Assembly: GCA_050996405.1 (NCBI GenBank)
Contig: JBPCRW010000056.1
Coordinates: forward strand, 1 to 8,007
Direction: 5' to 3'
Source of the DNA: JBPCRW01 sp050996405
GTDB lineage: Bacteria > Acidobacteriota > Blastocatellia > Pyrinomonadales > Pyrinomonadaceae
DNA length: 8,007 bases
Shown here: positions 1-5,837 of the stretch, in pieces
Layout of the letters: each line of letters opens with the position of its first letter
Numbering within the stretch: the first letter of the stretch is position 1
Position numbers and translations under genes: made by a program
The notes under the pieces: model-generated
What the model saw: the letters and a program-made list of their open reading frames with translations, nothing else
Databases searched by the model: none
What the model was told of the DNA's origin: nothing

Positions 1-1413
1 TCCTTCTTCCGTTTCGCCGTCGAAAGGGATACAGCGAATCGTCGCTTTGGTTTCGTTTTTAATTGCTTCTTCCGTCTCGCTCGTTCCATCCCAATGCGCG
101 AGAATGAAGCCGCCTTTTTCGATTTGGGTTTTGAAATCTTCCCAAGTGTCAATTTGAAAAGTGTTTTCTTGGCGGAAATCAACAGCCTTTTGATAAATGT
201 TGGTTTGAATTTCGTCCAAAAGATTTTTGACGTATTCGGCAATGCCTTCAATCGGGCGGGATTCTTTGGTTAAAGTGTCGCGGCGGGCGACTTCGATTGT
301 GCCGTTTTCCAAATCTCTCAAACCGATTCCCAAGCGCACGGGAACGCCTTTTAATTCGTATTCGGCAAATTTCCAGCCCGAACGCTGGTGGTCGCCGTCG
401 TCGTATTTGACGGAAATTCCTTTGGCTTTTAATTCTTCGTAAATCGGATTAACTTTTTCGCTGATTTTCGCTAAATCTTCCGGCGATTTGTAAATCGGAA
501 TAATCACAACCTGAATCGGCGCAAGGCGCGGCGGCAAAACTAAACCTTTGTCGTCGGAATGCGCCATAATCAACGCGCCGATTAGACGAGTCGAAACGCC
601 CCAGCTTGTCGCCCAAGCGTATTCGAGTTGATTTTCTTTATTGACGAATTTGACATCGAAAGACTTCGCAAAATTTTGTCCGAGAAAATGCGAAGTGCCG
701 GATTGCAAGGCTTTTCCGTCCTGCATCAAGGCTTCGATACATAAAGTTTCGACCGCGCCCGCAAATCTTTCGCTTTCGGTTTTCGCACCGCGAATGACGG
801 GCAACGCCATCCATTCTTCGGCAAACGTCGCATAAACGCCGAGCATTTTATTCGTCTCCTCAATCGCTTCCTCGCTCGTCGCGTGCGCCGTGTGACCTTC
901 CTGCCACAGAAATTCGGCGGTTCGCAAAAACAGGCGCGTTCGCATTTCCCAACGCACGACGTTCGCCCATTGATTGATTAACAGCGGCAGGTCGCGCCAC
1001 GATTGAATCCAGTTTTTGTAAGTGTTCCAGATAACCGCTTCCGAAGTCGGGCGAATGATGAGTTCTTCTTCGAGTTTAGCGTTCGGGTCAACGATTAAAC
1101 CTTTGCCGTCGGGATTTTTTTTCAGACGATAATGCGTCACGACGGCGCATTCTTTGGCAAAACCGGTCGCGTGTTCTTCTTCTTTTTCCAAAAAACTTTT
1201 TGGCACAAACAGCGGGAAATAGGCGTTTTGATGTCCAGTCGCTTTGAACATATCGTCCAATGCCCGCTGCATTTTTTCCCAAATCGCGTAGCCGTAAGGT
1301 TTGATAACCATACAGCCGCGCACGGCGGAATTTTCCGCTAAATCGGCGCGCCTTACTAGTTCGTTATACCACTCGGAATAATTTTCGCTTCGTTTCGGTA
1401 ATCCTTTGCTCAT
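1..1413 (-). CDS. proS: Prolyl-tRNA synthetase, type 3 (C-terminus cut by window edge)
   Basis: Class II aminoacyl-tRNA synthetase that activates proline with ATP and loads it on tRNA-Pro in the cytoplasm. I translated 471 codons from the ATG at 1411-1413 to the window edge without a stop. Visible landmarks are the motif 1 region (about residues 33-71, VIKPYGYAIWEKMQ), RPTSE (121-125), motif 2 (about 154-176, RTAEFLWQEGHTAH) and motif 3 (about 276-298, STRLIGAL to GLVLPPR). The anticodon-binding domain follows from about residue 298 (APIQVVIIPI). There is no bacterial-type editing insertion between motifs 2 and 3, so this is the archaeal/eukaryote-like (type 3) form. The family is about 480-495 residues long, so roughly 20 residues are missing. 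Where Thermus-type enzymes carry a zinc-binding Cys pair, this one reads WDGTSETE (441-448), without cysteines, as I recall for Bacteroidota-like relatives. No clear Shine-Dalgarno sequence precedes the start. Confidence 0.97.
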   Translation of the reverse strand, partial: MSKGLPKRSENYSEWYNELVRRADLAENSAVRGCMVIKPYGYAIWEKMQRALDDMFKATGHQNAYFPLFVPKSFLEKEEEHATGFAKECAVVTHYRLKKNPDGKGLIVDPNAKLEEELIIRPTSEAVIWNTYKNWIQSWRDLPLLINQWANVVRWEMRTRLFLRTAEFLWQEGHTAHATSEEAIEETNKMLGVYATFAEEWMALPVIRGAKTESERFAGAVETLCIEALMQDGKALQSGTSHFLGQNFAKSFDVKFVNKENQLEYAWATSWGVSTRLIGALIMAHSDDKGLVLPPRLAPIQVVIIPIYKSPEDLAKISEKVNPIYEELKAKGISVKYDDGDHQRSGWKFAEYELKGVPVRLGIGLRDLENGTIEVARRDTLTKESRPIEGIAEYVKNLLDEIQTNIYQKAVDFRQENTFQIDTWEDFKTQIEKGGFILAHWDGTSETEEAIKNETKATIRCIPFDGETEEG

Positions 1414-1428
1414 AATTCAAAAACAAAA

Positions 1429-1457
1429 ATGATAAAGCAATTCGCCTTCAGATACAA
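1429..1457 (-). promoter_or_regulatory. Candidate sigma70-type promoter for proS
   Basis: Read on the minus strand, TTGTAT (1452-1457, 4/6 to the -35 consensus) and TATCAT (1429-1434, 5/6 to the -10 consensus) are separated by exactly 17 bases. Transcription would start near 1422, only about 8-9 bases before the proS ATG. The message would be almost leaderless, which fits the lack of a Shine-Dalgarno sequence. Found by eye, not tested. Confidence 0.45.
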
Positions 1458-1458
1458 T

Positions 1459-1487
1459 TTGCGTTTATTTTTTGTCGAAATTATAGT
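1459..1487 (+). promoter_or_regulatory. Candidate promoter for the Uma2-proline dehydrogenase pair
   Basis: TTGCGT (1459-1464, 3/6 to the -35 consensus) and TATAGT (1482-1487, 5/6 to the -10 consensus) are 17 bases apart. The predicted start near 1494 lies only about five bases before the ATG at 1499, so the transcript would be nearly leaderless. Its -35 box lies one base from the -35 box of the opposing proS promoter. Confidence 0.35.
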
Positions 1488-1498
1488 TAAATGATTTT

Positions 1499-2161
1499 AT
1501 GGCATTAGCGGAATTAAAGGAAAAGACGGCGAAACTTTACAGCGTCGCGGAATATCTCGAAATTGACCGCGCATCGCCGGAAAGATACGAGTATTTTGAC
1601 GGCGAAATTTCTTTGATGGCTGGCGAGAGCATTCGTCACGGAGATATTTCCGTTAATCTTATCGGCGAACTTCGTGATGAATTAAAAGGCAAGGATTGCC
1701 GCGTTTTAGCGAAAGACACGAAAACCAAAAGCGGCGGCTTCGCTTTAAAATTGGGTCAATCGAAAAAAGGAATGTTTTCATATCCCGATTTAGTCGTCAT
1801 TTGCGACGAGCCGCAATTTCAGGATGAACACCGTGACGTTATATTGAATCCAAAAGTTATCGTCGAAGTTTTGTCCGAATCAACCGAACTTTTTGACCGG
1901 ACGGATAAATTTTTACGGTATCGAATGTTCGACGAAACTCTGACCGATTATATTTTGGTTTCGCAGGACAAACCGCAGGTCGAGCATTTTACGAGGCAGG
2001 ACGACAACGATTGGAAACTGCGCGTTTATATCGGCTTGGACGAAAATCCCATCATTGAATCCATCGAATGCCGCGTCAAAATTTCGGAAATTTATGACCG
2101 CGTAAAATTTACCAAAAAAGAACTCGCTTTACTCACGGAATTGAAAAATGAACGGAACTAA
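1499..2161 (+). CDS. Uma2-family (DUF820) PD-(D/E)XK-type endonuclease-like protein
   Basis: A 220-residue cytoplasmic protein of the Uma2/DUF820 family, predicted restriction-endonuclease-like folds whose biological role is mostly unproven. Family hallmarks in order: YEYFDGEISLMAG (30-42), the histidine at 47 in SIRHGDISVNL, YPDLVVICDE (95-104) with the putative metal-binding Asp97, and NPKVIVEVLSESTE (117-130) with Glu123. Then come DRTDKFLRYR (133-142) with Lys137 and the TDYILVSQDKPQVE strand (149-162). The PD...ExL arrangement is the usual Uma2 version of PD...ExK, so the active site looks intact. The end is charged and helical. The start codon has no Shine-Dalgarno sequence, and a very short ATG-initiated frame (1491) precedes it in another phase. 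The stop overlaps the proline dehydrogenase start by 14 bases, so the two are probably cotranscribed. Uma2 genes often occur in many scattered copies per genome, so the pairing may be chance. Confidence 0.88.
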   Translation: MALAELKEKTAKLYSVAEYLEIDRASPERYEYFDGEISLMAGESIRHGDISVNLIGELRDELKGKDCRVLAKDTKTKSGGFALKLGQSKKGMFSYPDLVVICDEPQFQDEHRDVILNPKVIVEVLSESTELFDRTDKFLRYRMFDETLTDYILVSQDKPQVEHFTRQDDNDWKLRVYIGLDENPIIESIECRVKISEIYDRVKFTKKELALLTELKNERN

Positions 2162-3323
2162 TTTGAACTTTCAAGATACGTCGGTGGCGTTTGCCGATAA
2201 ATCAAACTCGGAACTGCGCGAAAAATACTGGCTTTTCAAACTGCTCGATTCGCCTCTGCTCAACGAGATTGGAACAAAGGCTGCGAAACTCGGTTTATCG
2301 CTGCATTTGCCGATTAACGGTTTGATAAAGCGGACGATTTTCCGGCAATTTTGCGGCGGCGAAACGATTGCCGAATGCGAGACGGTAATTGAAAACTTGG
2401 GCAAATCAAAAATCGGAACAATTCTGGATTATTCAATCGAAGGAAAATCCGAAGAAGAAGATTTCGAGCGCACGAAAGAAGAAATTATTCGCACCATCGA
2501 ACGCGCCAAGTCGGACGAACGAATTCCGTTTGCAGTGTTCAAAGTTTCGGGAATCGCGCCGCTCGGAACGCTCGAAAAAGTTAGTTTGGGAATTGAATTA
2601 ACCGAAAAGGGAAAATGGAAATGGGAAAGAATTCAGCGGCGCGTAAATAATATTTGCTGCTATGCTCATTCGCTCGGACAGCCCGTCTTTATTGATGCCG
2701 AAGATTCGTGGATACAAAATGCGATTGACAATTTAGCCGCCGAAGCGATGGAAAAATATAACCTTGAAAAGCCGATTATCTTTAATACGATTCAACTTTA
2801 CCGCACAGACCGTCTGGAATTTCTGAAAAAATCTCACGCGCTGGCAAAAGAAAAAGGTTATACCTTAGCCGTTAAATTAGTTCGCGGCGCGTATATGGAA
2901 AAAGAACGCGCGCGCGCCGCCGAAATGAACTATCCGTCGCCGATTCAGCCCGATAAAGAATCGACCGACAGAGATTATAACGCCGCGCTGGAATATTGTT
3001 TGGAGAACGTCGAAGACACCGCTTTTGTCGCCGGAACGCATAATGAAAAAAGCGTTCAAATGCTTTCGCGGAAACTCGAAGAAAAAGGAATTCCGCATAA
3101 TCATCCGCACGTTTTCTTTTCGCAGCTTTACGGGATGGGTGATAATCTTTCTTATATTCTGGCGAAAAATAATTATAATGTATCGAAATACGTGCCGTAT
3201 GGTCCGGTCAAAGACACCGTGCCGTATTTGATTCGCCGCGCGCAGGAAAATACTTCGGTTGTCGGGCAGGTCAGCCGCGAACTGGATTTGATTGATAAAG
3301 AAATGAAAAGAAGACAGGCTTGA
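2148..3323 (+). CDS. Proline dehydrogenase, monofunctional (FAD-dependent)
   Basis: Oxidises L-proline to 1-pyrroline-5-carboxylate with FAD and passes electrons to the quinone pool; first step of proline breakdown to glutamate. The 391-residue length fits a stand-alone PRODH barrel enzyme rather than bifunctional PutA; no P5C dehydrogenase domain follows. Landmarks: LDYSIEGKSEEEDF (93-106), FIDAEDSW (181-188), IIFNTIQLYRTDR (210-222), KLVRGAYMEKER (243-254), GTHNE (296-300), FFSQLYGMGDN (323-333), KYVPYGPV (347-354) and the substrate-binding YLIRRAQENTS (360-370) with the paired arginines. The sequence resembles Bacteroidota-type homologues. The ATG at 2148 lies inside the end of the Uma2 gene; GGAA at 2137-2140, seven bases upstream, is a weak Shine-Dalgarno sequence, so translational coupling is likely. 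I see no convincing terminator after the stop. Confidence 0.95.
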   Translation: MNGTNLNFQDTSVAFADKSNSELREKYWLFKLLDSPLLNEIGTKAAKLGLSLHLPINGLIKRTIFRQFCGGETIAECETVIENLGKSKIGTILDYSIEGKSEEEDFERTKEEIIRTIERAKSDERIPFAVFKVSGIAPLGTLEKVSLGIELTEKGKWKWERIQRRVNNICCYAHSLGQPVFIDAEDSWIQNAIDNLAAEAMEKYNLEKPIIFNTIQLYRTDRLEFLKKSHALAKEKGYTLAVKLVRGAYMEKERARAAEMNYPSPIQPDKESTDRDYNAALEYCLENVEDTAFVAGTHNEKSVQMLSRKLEEKGIPHNHPHVFFSQLYGMGDNLSYILAKNNYNVSKYVPYGPVKDTVPYLIRRAQENTSVVGQVSRELDLIDKEMKRRQA

Positions 3324-3463
3324 CTGTGATTATTTAACGTTCTACTAAATCCGGCAAAAAATTTTATTATCCGAAATCAATAAATTCTTTCAAACTTTTT
3401 TTCCGTTTTAGTAATCATATGTTTTGGAGGGCTGTAATTTTATTTCATATTTGGAGAAAAAAA

Positions 3464-3946
3464 ATGAGGAAAATTATAACTAAATCATTGTTAACGATGG
3501 CGGCAGTTTTTTCGGTTCTGGTACTGGCGAATGTCGGCAACGCGCAGCAGCCGGATTGGGCGCGCAACAGAAGATACACGCACGGCAGTGTTGACCAGAT
3601 TATCAAGCGGGTTGAAAACCGCACGGATAGATTTGTCAAGCAGTTTGACAACGCGCTCGACAACAGTCGTTTAAACGGCTCGCGTCGTGAAGATAATCTG
3701 AATCAACGGGCAAAGGATCTGGAACACGCGACCGACGATTTGCGAAGCGAATTTAACCGCCGCACAAATTGGTGGGAAACGCGCGACAATGTTCAGAACT
3801 GTTTGAGCATCGGGGCGGACATCAACGTAGCGATGAATAATCGTCGGTTTAATAGCCGAACTGAAAACAACTGGAGAAATGTTCGTAAGGAATTAAATAT
3901 ATTGGCGCAGGCTTATAATCTGCCGCCGATGGGCGCGTATCGTTAA
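3464..3946 (+). CDS. Small exported helical protein, unknown function
   Basis: A 160-residue protein I cannot assign to a function. Residues 1-27 form a signal peptide: MRKIITK, then a hydrophobic stretch (about 9-22), then cleavage probably after GNA (27) before QQ. There is no lipobox cysteine, so the protein is probably released to the periplasm or outside. The mature part is polar, rich in Arg, Asn and Asp, and looks almost wholly helical (about 43-100 and 105-150), with one cysteine (113). The pattern VENRTDRFVKQFDNALDNSR and then REDNLNQRAKDLEHATDDLR resembles small secreted proteins I associate with Acidobacteriota, a recollection that could not be checked. I chose the ATG at 3464 because GGAG at 3453-3456 lies seven bases upstream and the protein then begins directly with a signal peptide. 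An in-frame ATG at 3419 would add 15 residues and lacks a ribosome site. A terminator follows 25 bases after the stop. Confidence 0.8.
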   Translation: MRKIITKSLLTMAAVFSVLVLANVGNAQQPDWARNRRYTHGSVDQIIKRVENRTDRFVKQFDNALDNSRLNGSRREDNLNQRAKDLEHATDDLRSEFNRRTNWWETRDNVQNCLSIGADINVAMNNRRFNSRTENNWRNVRKELNILAQAYNLPPMGAYR

Positions 3947-3970
3947 TAAGAATCAGGCAAAATACGCTTT

Positions 3971-4003
3971 AAAAAATGAAGTCTTTCGGGGCTTCATTTT
4001 TTT
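3971..4003. terminator. Bidirectional intrinsic terminator between convergent genes
   Basis: ATGAAGTCT (3976-3984) pairs with GGGCTTCAT (3989-3997), including G-T pairs, around a TTCG loop. A run of T follows on the plus strand (3997-4003) and a run of A precedes it (3971-3976), which becomes a T run on the minus strand. It can end transcription of the exported-protein gene and of the convergent gene. The stop codon of the latter (4002-4004) touches the T run. Confidence 0.85.
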
Positions 4004-4364
4004 ATCTTAATCCGAGCATCAAACGCGCCGAACGGTCGGAGATTTCCGCGTTCGGATTCTCGCGCCATTTCGCAACTCTTTTAATTTCATCGTTGCTCAA
4101 CGGACGATTTCCGAGCCGCGCCATCTGCGTGCTTTCAAAAGCGCGCTGCGTCACGACAAAATGCGGCAGATTCAAAGTCAAATTCGACGGATTCGCCAAA
4201 GCCGCTTCAGCCGTCTCGACATCTAAAAATAATTCGTTAAAAGCCGACAGATGCCAAACTTTTTCGCCGTTTCCGGTTTCGTCAATTGCCAGAATCCGCA
4301 CCAAACCGTAACCGCTTTCAATCTGAAAAATTAAATCGTCGCCCGCCTGAAAATTTTGTGACAT
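4002..4364 (-). CDS. Conserved-looking hypothetical protein, 120 residues
   Basis: I do not recognise a functional family. The frame is open for 120 codons from the ATG at 4362-4364 and lies convergent to the exported-protein gene with a shared terminator. The N-terminal half (AGDDLIFQIESGYGLVRILAIDETG, about 8-31) looks like a short beta-rich module. It is followed by WHLSAFNELFLDVETAEAAL (38-57), then a helical C-terminal part with LSNDEIKRVAKWRENP (89-104) and a conserved-looking ending SDRSARLMLGLR. There is no signal peptide, membrane segment or cysteine. An in-frame ATG at 4382 would add six residues, but neither start has a good Shine-Dalgarno sequence; I prefer 4364. The opposite strand (3976-4311) is also open but has no resemblance to a protein. 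The codon pattern of the minus frame resembles that of the neighbouring genes. Confidence 0.75.
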   Translation of the reverse strand: MSQNFQAGDDLIFQIESGYGLVRILAIDETGNGEKVWHLSAFNELFLDVETAEAALANPSNLTLNLPHFVVTQRAFESTQMARLGNRPLSNDEIKRVAKWRENPNAEISDRSARLMLGLR

Positions 4365-4366
4365 AT

Positions 4367-4394
4367 TTGAAAAGATTAGCATAAACGATAAACT
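4367..4394 (+). promoter_or_regulatory. Candidate promoter for the deaminase-pdxJ operon
   Basis: TTGAAA (4367-4372, 5/6 to the -35 consensus) and TAAACT (4389-4394, 4/6 to the -10 consensus) are 16 bases apart, giving a start near 4401 and a leader of about ten bases. The -10 region overlaps an inverted repeat, AACGA (4384-4388) and TCGTT (4396-4400), in the short gap between the divergent genes. By-eye call. Confidence 0.3.
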
Positions 4395-4411
4395 GTCGTT
4401 AAAATTCGGTT

Positions 4412-4867
4412 ATGAAAAAAACTCTGAATTATGAAGATATGCTGCAAGTCGCCATCGAAGAAGCGCGAACGGGATTATCGGAAGGCGGAATTCCAATCGG
4501 CGCGGCATTGTTTGACGCTGACGGAAATTTGCTTGGACGCGGGAGAAATCGCCGCATACAGGAAAGCGACCCAAGCATTCACGGCGAAACCGACGCTTTT
4601 CGCAAAGCGGGCAGACAGAAAAATTACCGCAATAAAATTATGGTGACGACGCTCGCGCCGTGCTGGTATTGTTCGGGTTTGGTTCGTCAGTTTAACATCG
4701 GAACGGTCGTCGTCGGCGAATCCGTCAATTTTCAAGGCGGCATCGAATGGCTCAAAGAAAACGGCGTAAAAGTCGTTGATTTAAACTCGCGGGAATGTAT
4801 CGAAATGCTCAAAAATTACATCACGGCGCATCCTGAAATCTGGAACGAAGACATCGGCGAAGAATAA
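4412..4867 (+). CDS. Zinc-dependent cytosine/nucleoside deaminase, yeast cytosine deaminase type
   Basis: A 151-residue cytidine-deaminase-superfamily enzyme, most like yeast cytosine deaminase (cytosine to uracil plus ammonia), a pyrimidine salvage step in the cytoplasm. The catalytic zinc motif is HGE (57-59), with His57 as ligand and Glu59 as proton shuttle, and APCWYC (82-87) with Cys84 and Cys87 as ligands. GGIPIGAALFDADGNLLGRGRNRR (25-48) contains the substrate-side Asn46. VVVGESVNFQGG (99-110) and the C-terminal IWNEDIGEE (143-151) match the yeast-type ending, whose acidic residue contacts the pyrimidine. This ending is what separates it from guanine deaminases and TadA. The unrelated E. 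coli codA family is not involved. Bacterial members are often labelled only as nucleoside deaminases, so the true substrate may differ. No good Shine-Dalgarno sequence precedes the start. pdxJ follows after 17 bases, so the two form an operon. Confidence 0.88.
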   Translation: MKKTLNYEDMLQVAIEEARTGLSEGGIPIGAALFDADGNLLGRGRNRRIQESDPSIHGETDAFRKAGRQKNYRNKIMVTTLAPCWYCSGLVRQFNIGTVVVGESVNFQGGIEWLKENGVKVVDLNSRECIEMLKNYITAHPEIWNEDIGEE

Positions 4868-4884
4868 AAAACGGAGAAACGAAA

Positions 4885-5598
4885 ATGACAAGATTGAGCG
4901 TTAACATCAATAAATACGCGCTGATTAGAAATTCGCGCGGCGGAAATTCGCCCGACGTTCTGCAAATCGCACGAGATTGTGAGCGATTCGGAGCGCAGGG
5001 AATTACAGTTCATCCGCGACAGGACGAACGCCATATTCGTTATTCGGACATCGCGCCGCTCAAGGAAATCATCACGACGGAATTTAATATCGAAGGCTTT
5101 CCCGACGAGCGTTTTATGAAAATGGTTTTGGAAATCCAACCGCATCAATGCACGCTCGTTCCCGACGCATCGAATCAATTAACGTCCGACCACGGCTGGA
5201 ATACAATTGAAAATAAAAATTTTTTGACTGAAATCGTCGGGCGTTTGAAGGAAAAGAAAATTCGCGTTTCGCTATTTGCAGACCCGGACGAAAAAATCGT
5301 CGAAGGCGCGAAAGCCATCGGCGCGGACAGAATCGAGTTTTACACGGGACCTTTTGCCGAAGAATTTTATACAAACGCGGACGAAGCGATTGCGCCGCAC
5401 GTCCGTGCCGCGAAAGTTGCGAATGAATTGGGTTTGGGAATTAACGCCGGACACGATTTGAATCTCGACAATTTGAAATTCTACAAAGACCGCATCGAAA
5501 ATCTGGCGGAAGTTTCCATCGGACACGCCATAATCTGCGATGCAATTTATATGGGTTTAGAGACTACAATAAAAAAATATCTCGAAGAATTGAGGTAA
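4885..5598 (+). CDS. pdxJ: Pyridoxine 5'-phosphate synthase
   Basis: Condenses 1-deoxy-D-xylulose 5-phosphate with 1-amino-acetone 3-phosphate to give pyridoxine 5'-phosphate, the last ring-forming step of the DXP-dependent vitamin B6 pathway; cytoplasmic TIM barrel, usually an octamer. The 237-residue length is normal. Family landmarks: LSVNINKYALIRNSRGG (4-20), GITVHPRQDERHIR (39-52) with catalytic His43 and phosphate-site Arg45 and His50, FNIEG (67-71) with Glu70, VSLFADPD (128-135), IEFYTG (150-155), GINAGHDLNLDNL (185-197) with His190, and the phosphate-binding VSIGHAII (210-217). All key residues are present. GGAG at 4873-4876, eight bases before the ATG, is a good ribosome site. It is second in an operon with the deaminase and ends at a strong terminator 26 bases later. 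Its neighbours are not the acpS/recO genes often found beside pdxJ. Confidence 0.97.
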   Translation: MTRLSVNINKYALIRNSRGGNSPDVLQIARDCERFGAQGITVHPRQDERHIRYSDIAPLKEIITTEFNIEGFPDERFMKMVLEIQPHQCTLVPDASNQLTSDHGWNTIENKNFLTEIVGRLKEKKIRVSLFADPDEKIVEGAKAIGADRIEFYTGPFAEEFYTNADEAIAPHVRAAKVANELGLGINAGHDLNLDNLKFYKDRIENLAEVSIGHAIICDAIYMGLETTIKKYLEELR

Positions 5599-5623
5599 AG
5601 ATTTTAAAATAAAGATTCAAAAT

Positions 5624-5658
5624 AAAAAAGGGTTTCTATTTGAGAGAAACCCTTTTTG
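5624..5658. terminator. Strong bidirectional intrinsic terminator
   Basis: Perfect 13-base arms, 5625-5637 and 5645-5657 (core GGGTTTCT and AGAAACCC with A/T extensions), around a seven-base loop. The A run at the left and T run at the right make it work in both directions: for the deaminase-pdxJ operon on the plus strand and for the small membrane-protein gene on the minus strand, whose stop codon is 18 bases away. Confidence 0.93.
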
Positions 5659-5675
5659 TTTTAAAAGTCGAGTCG

Positions 5676-5837
5676 TTAGTGATTAGCGGCTGGCGTGGTC
5701 ACGTTAATATCGAGTTTCTCTTTCTTAGTTCCTCCCAAAAAACCGCTGTAATACAACGCGCCTGCGATAATTGCCACAATAATAATCAACGCCACCGCCC
5801 AGATAAGGCTGCTGCCCGTTCCGTTTTCATCTGCCAT
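5676..5837 (-). CDS. Small single-pass membrane protein, 53 residues
   Basis: A short gene of 53 codons plus TAA. The product starts MADENGTGSS, has one very hydrophobic segment (about 11-30, SLIWAVALIIIVAIIAGALYY), a glycine-rich turn (SGFLGGTKKEK, 31-41) and a short polar tail (LDINVTTPAANH). The lysines after the membrane segment and acids before it suggest the N-terminus outside and the C-terminus in the cytoplasm. The sequence is not a cleavable signal peptide of usual form, since the N-terminus is acidic. A near-perfect Shine-Dalgarno sequence, GGAGGA (5844-5849 on the minus strand), lies six bases before the ATG, and a terminator follows the stop. Together these make it a real gene in my view. 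I recall similar short proteins in Acidobacteriota, but I know of no function; a small regulator or assembly factor of an envelope complex is possible. A longer antisense frame (5640-5927, plus) has no support. Confidence 0.82.
   Translation of the reverse strand: MADENGTGSSLIWAVALIIIVAIIAGALYYSGFLGGTKKEKLDINVTTPAANH

Noticed and set aside
281..286. Serine in HSDD of the prolyl-tRNA synthetase (residues 285-288) as a possible active-site change from HGDD.
   Set aside because: The same variant is, as far as I recall, usual in the Bacteroidota-like subgroup of this family, so it is not an anomaly. The listed span is only a pointer; the codons lie near 550-561.
2884..2922. Run of alternating CG/GC bases (gcgcgcgcc near 2910) as a possible structural signal.
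   Set aside because: It encodes conserved proline dehydrogenase residues (RGAYMEKERARA), so coding explains it.
3419..3463. Upstream ATG for the exported protein (175 residues).
   Set aside because: It would bury the signal peptide behind 15 residues and lacks a Shine-Dalgarno sequence; ATG 3464 has GGAG seven bases upstream.
3976..4311. Plus-strand 111-codon frame opposite the hypothetical protein.
   Set aside because: It starts inside the terminator, and the minus frame looks like a protein while this one does not.
4816..5526. Several minus-strand frames across the deaminase end and pdxJ.
   Set aside because: All are antisense to pdxJ with Arg/Phe-rich low-quality translations and no start signals.
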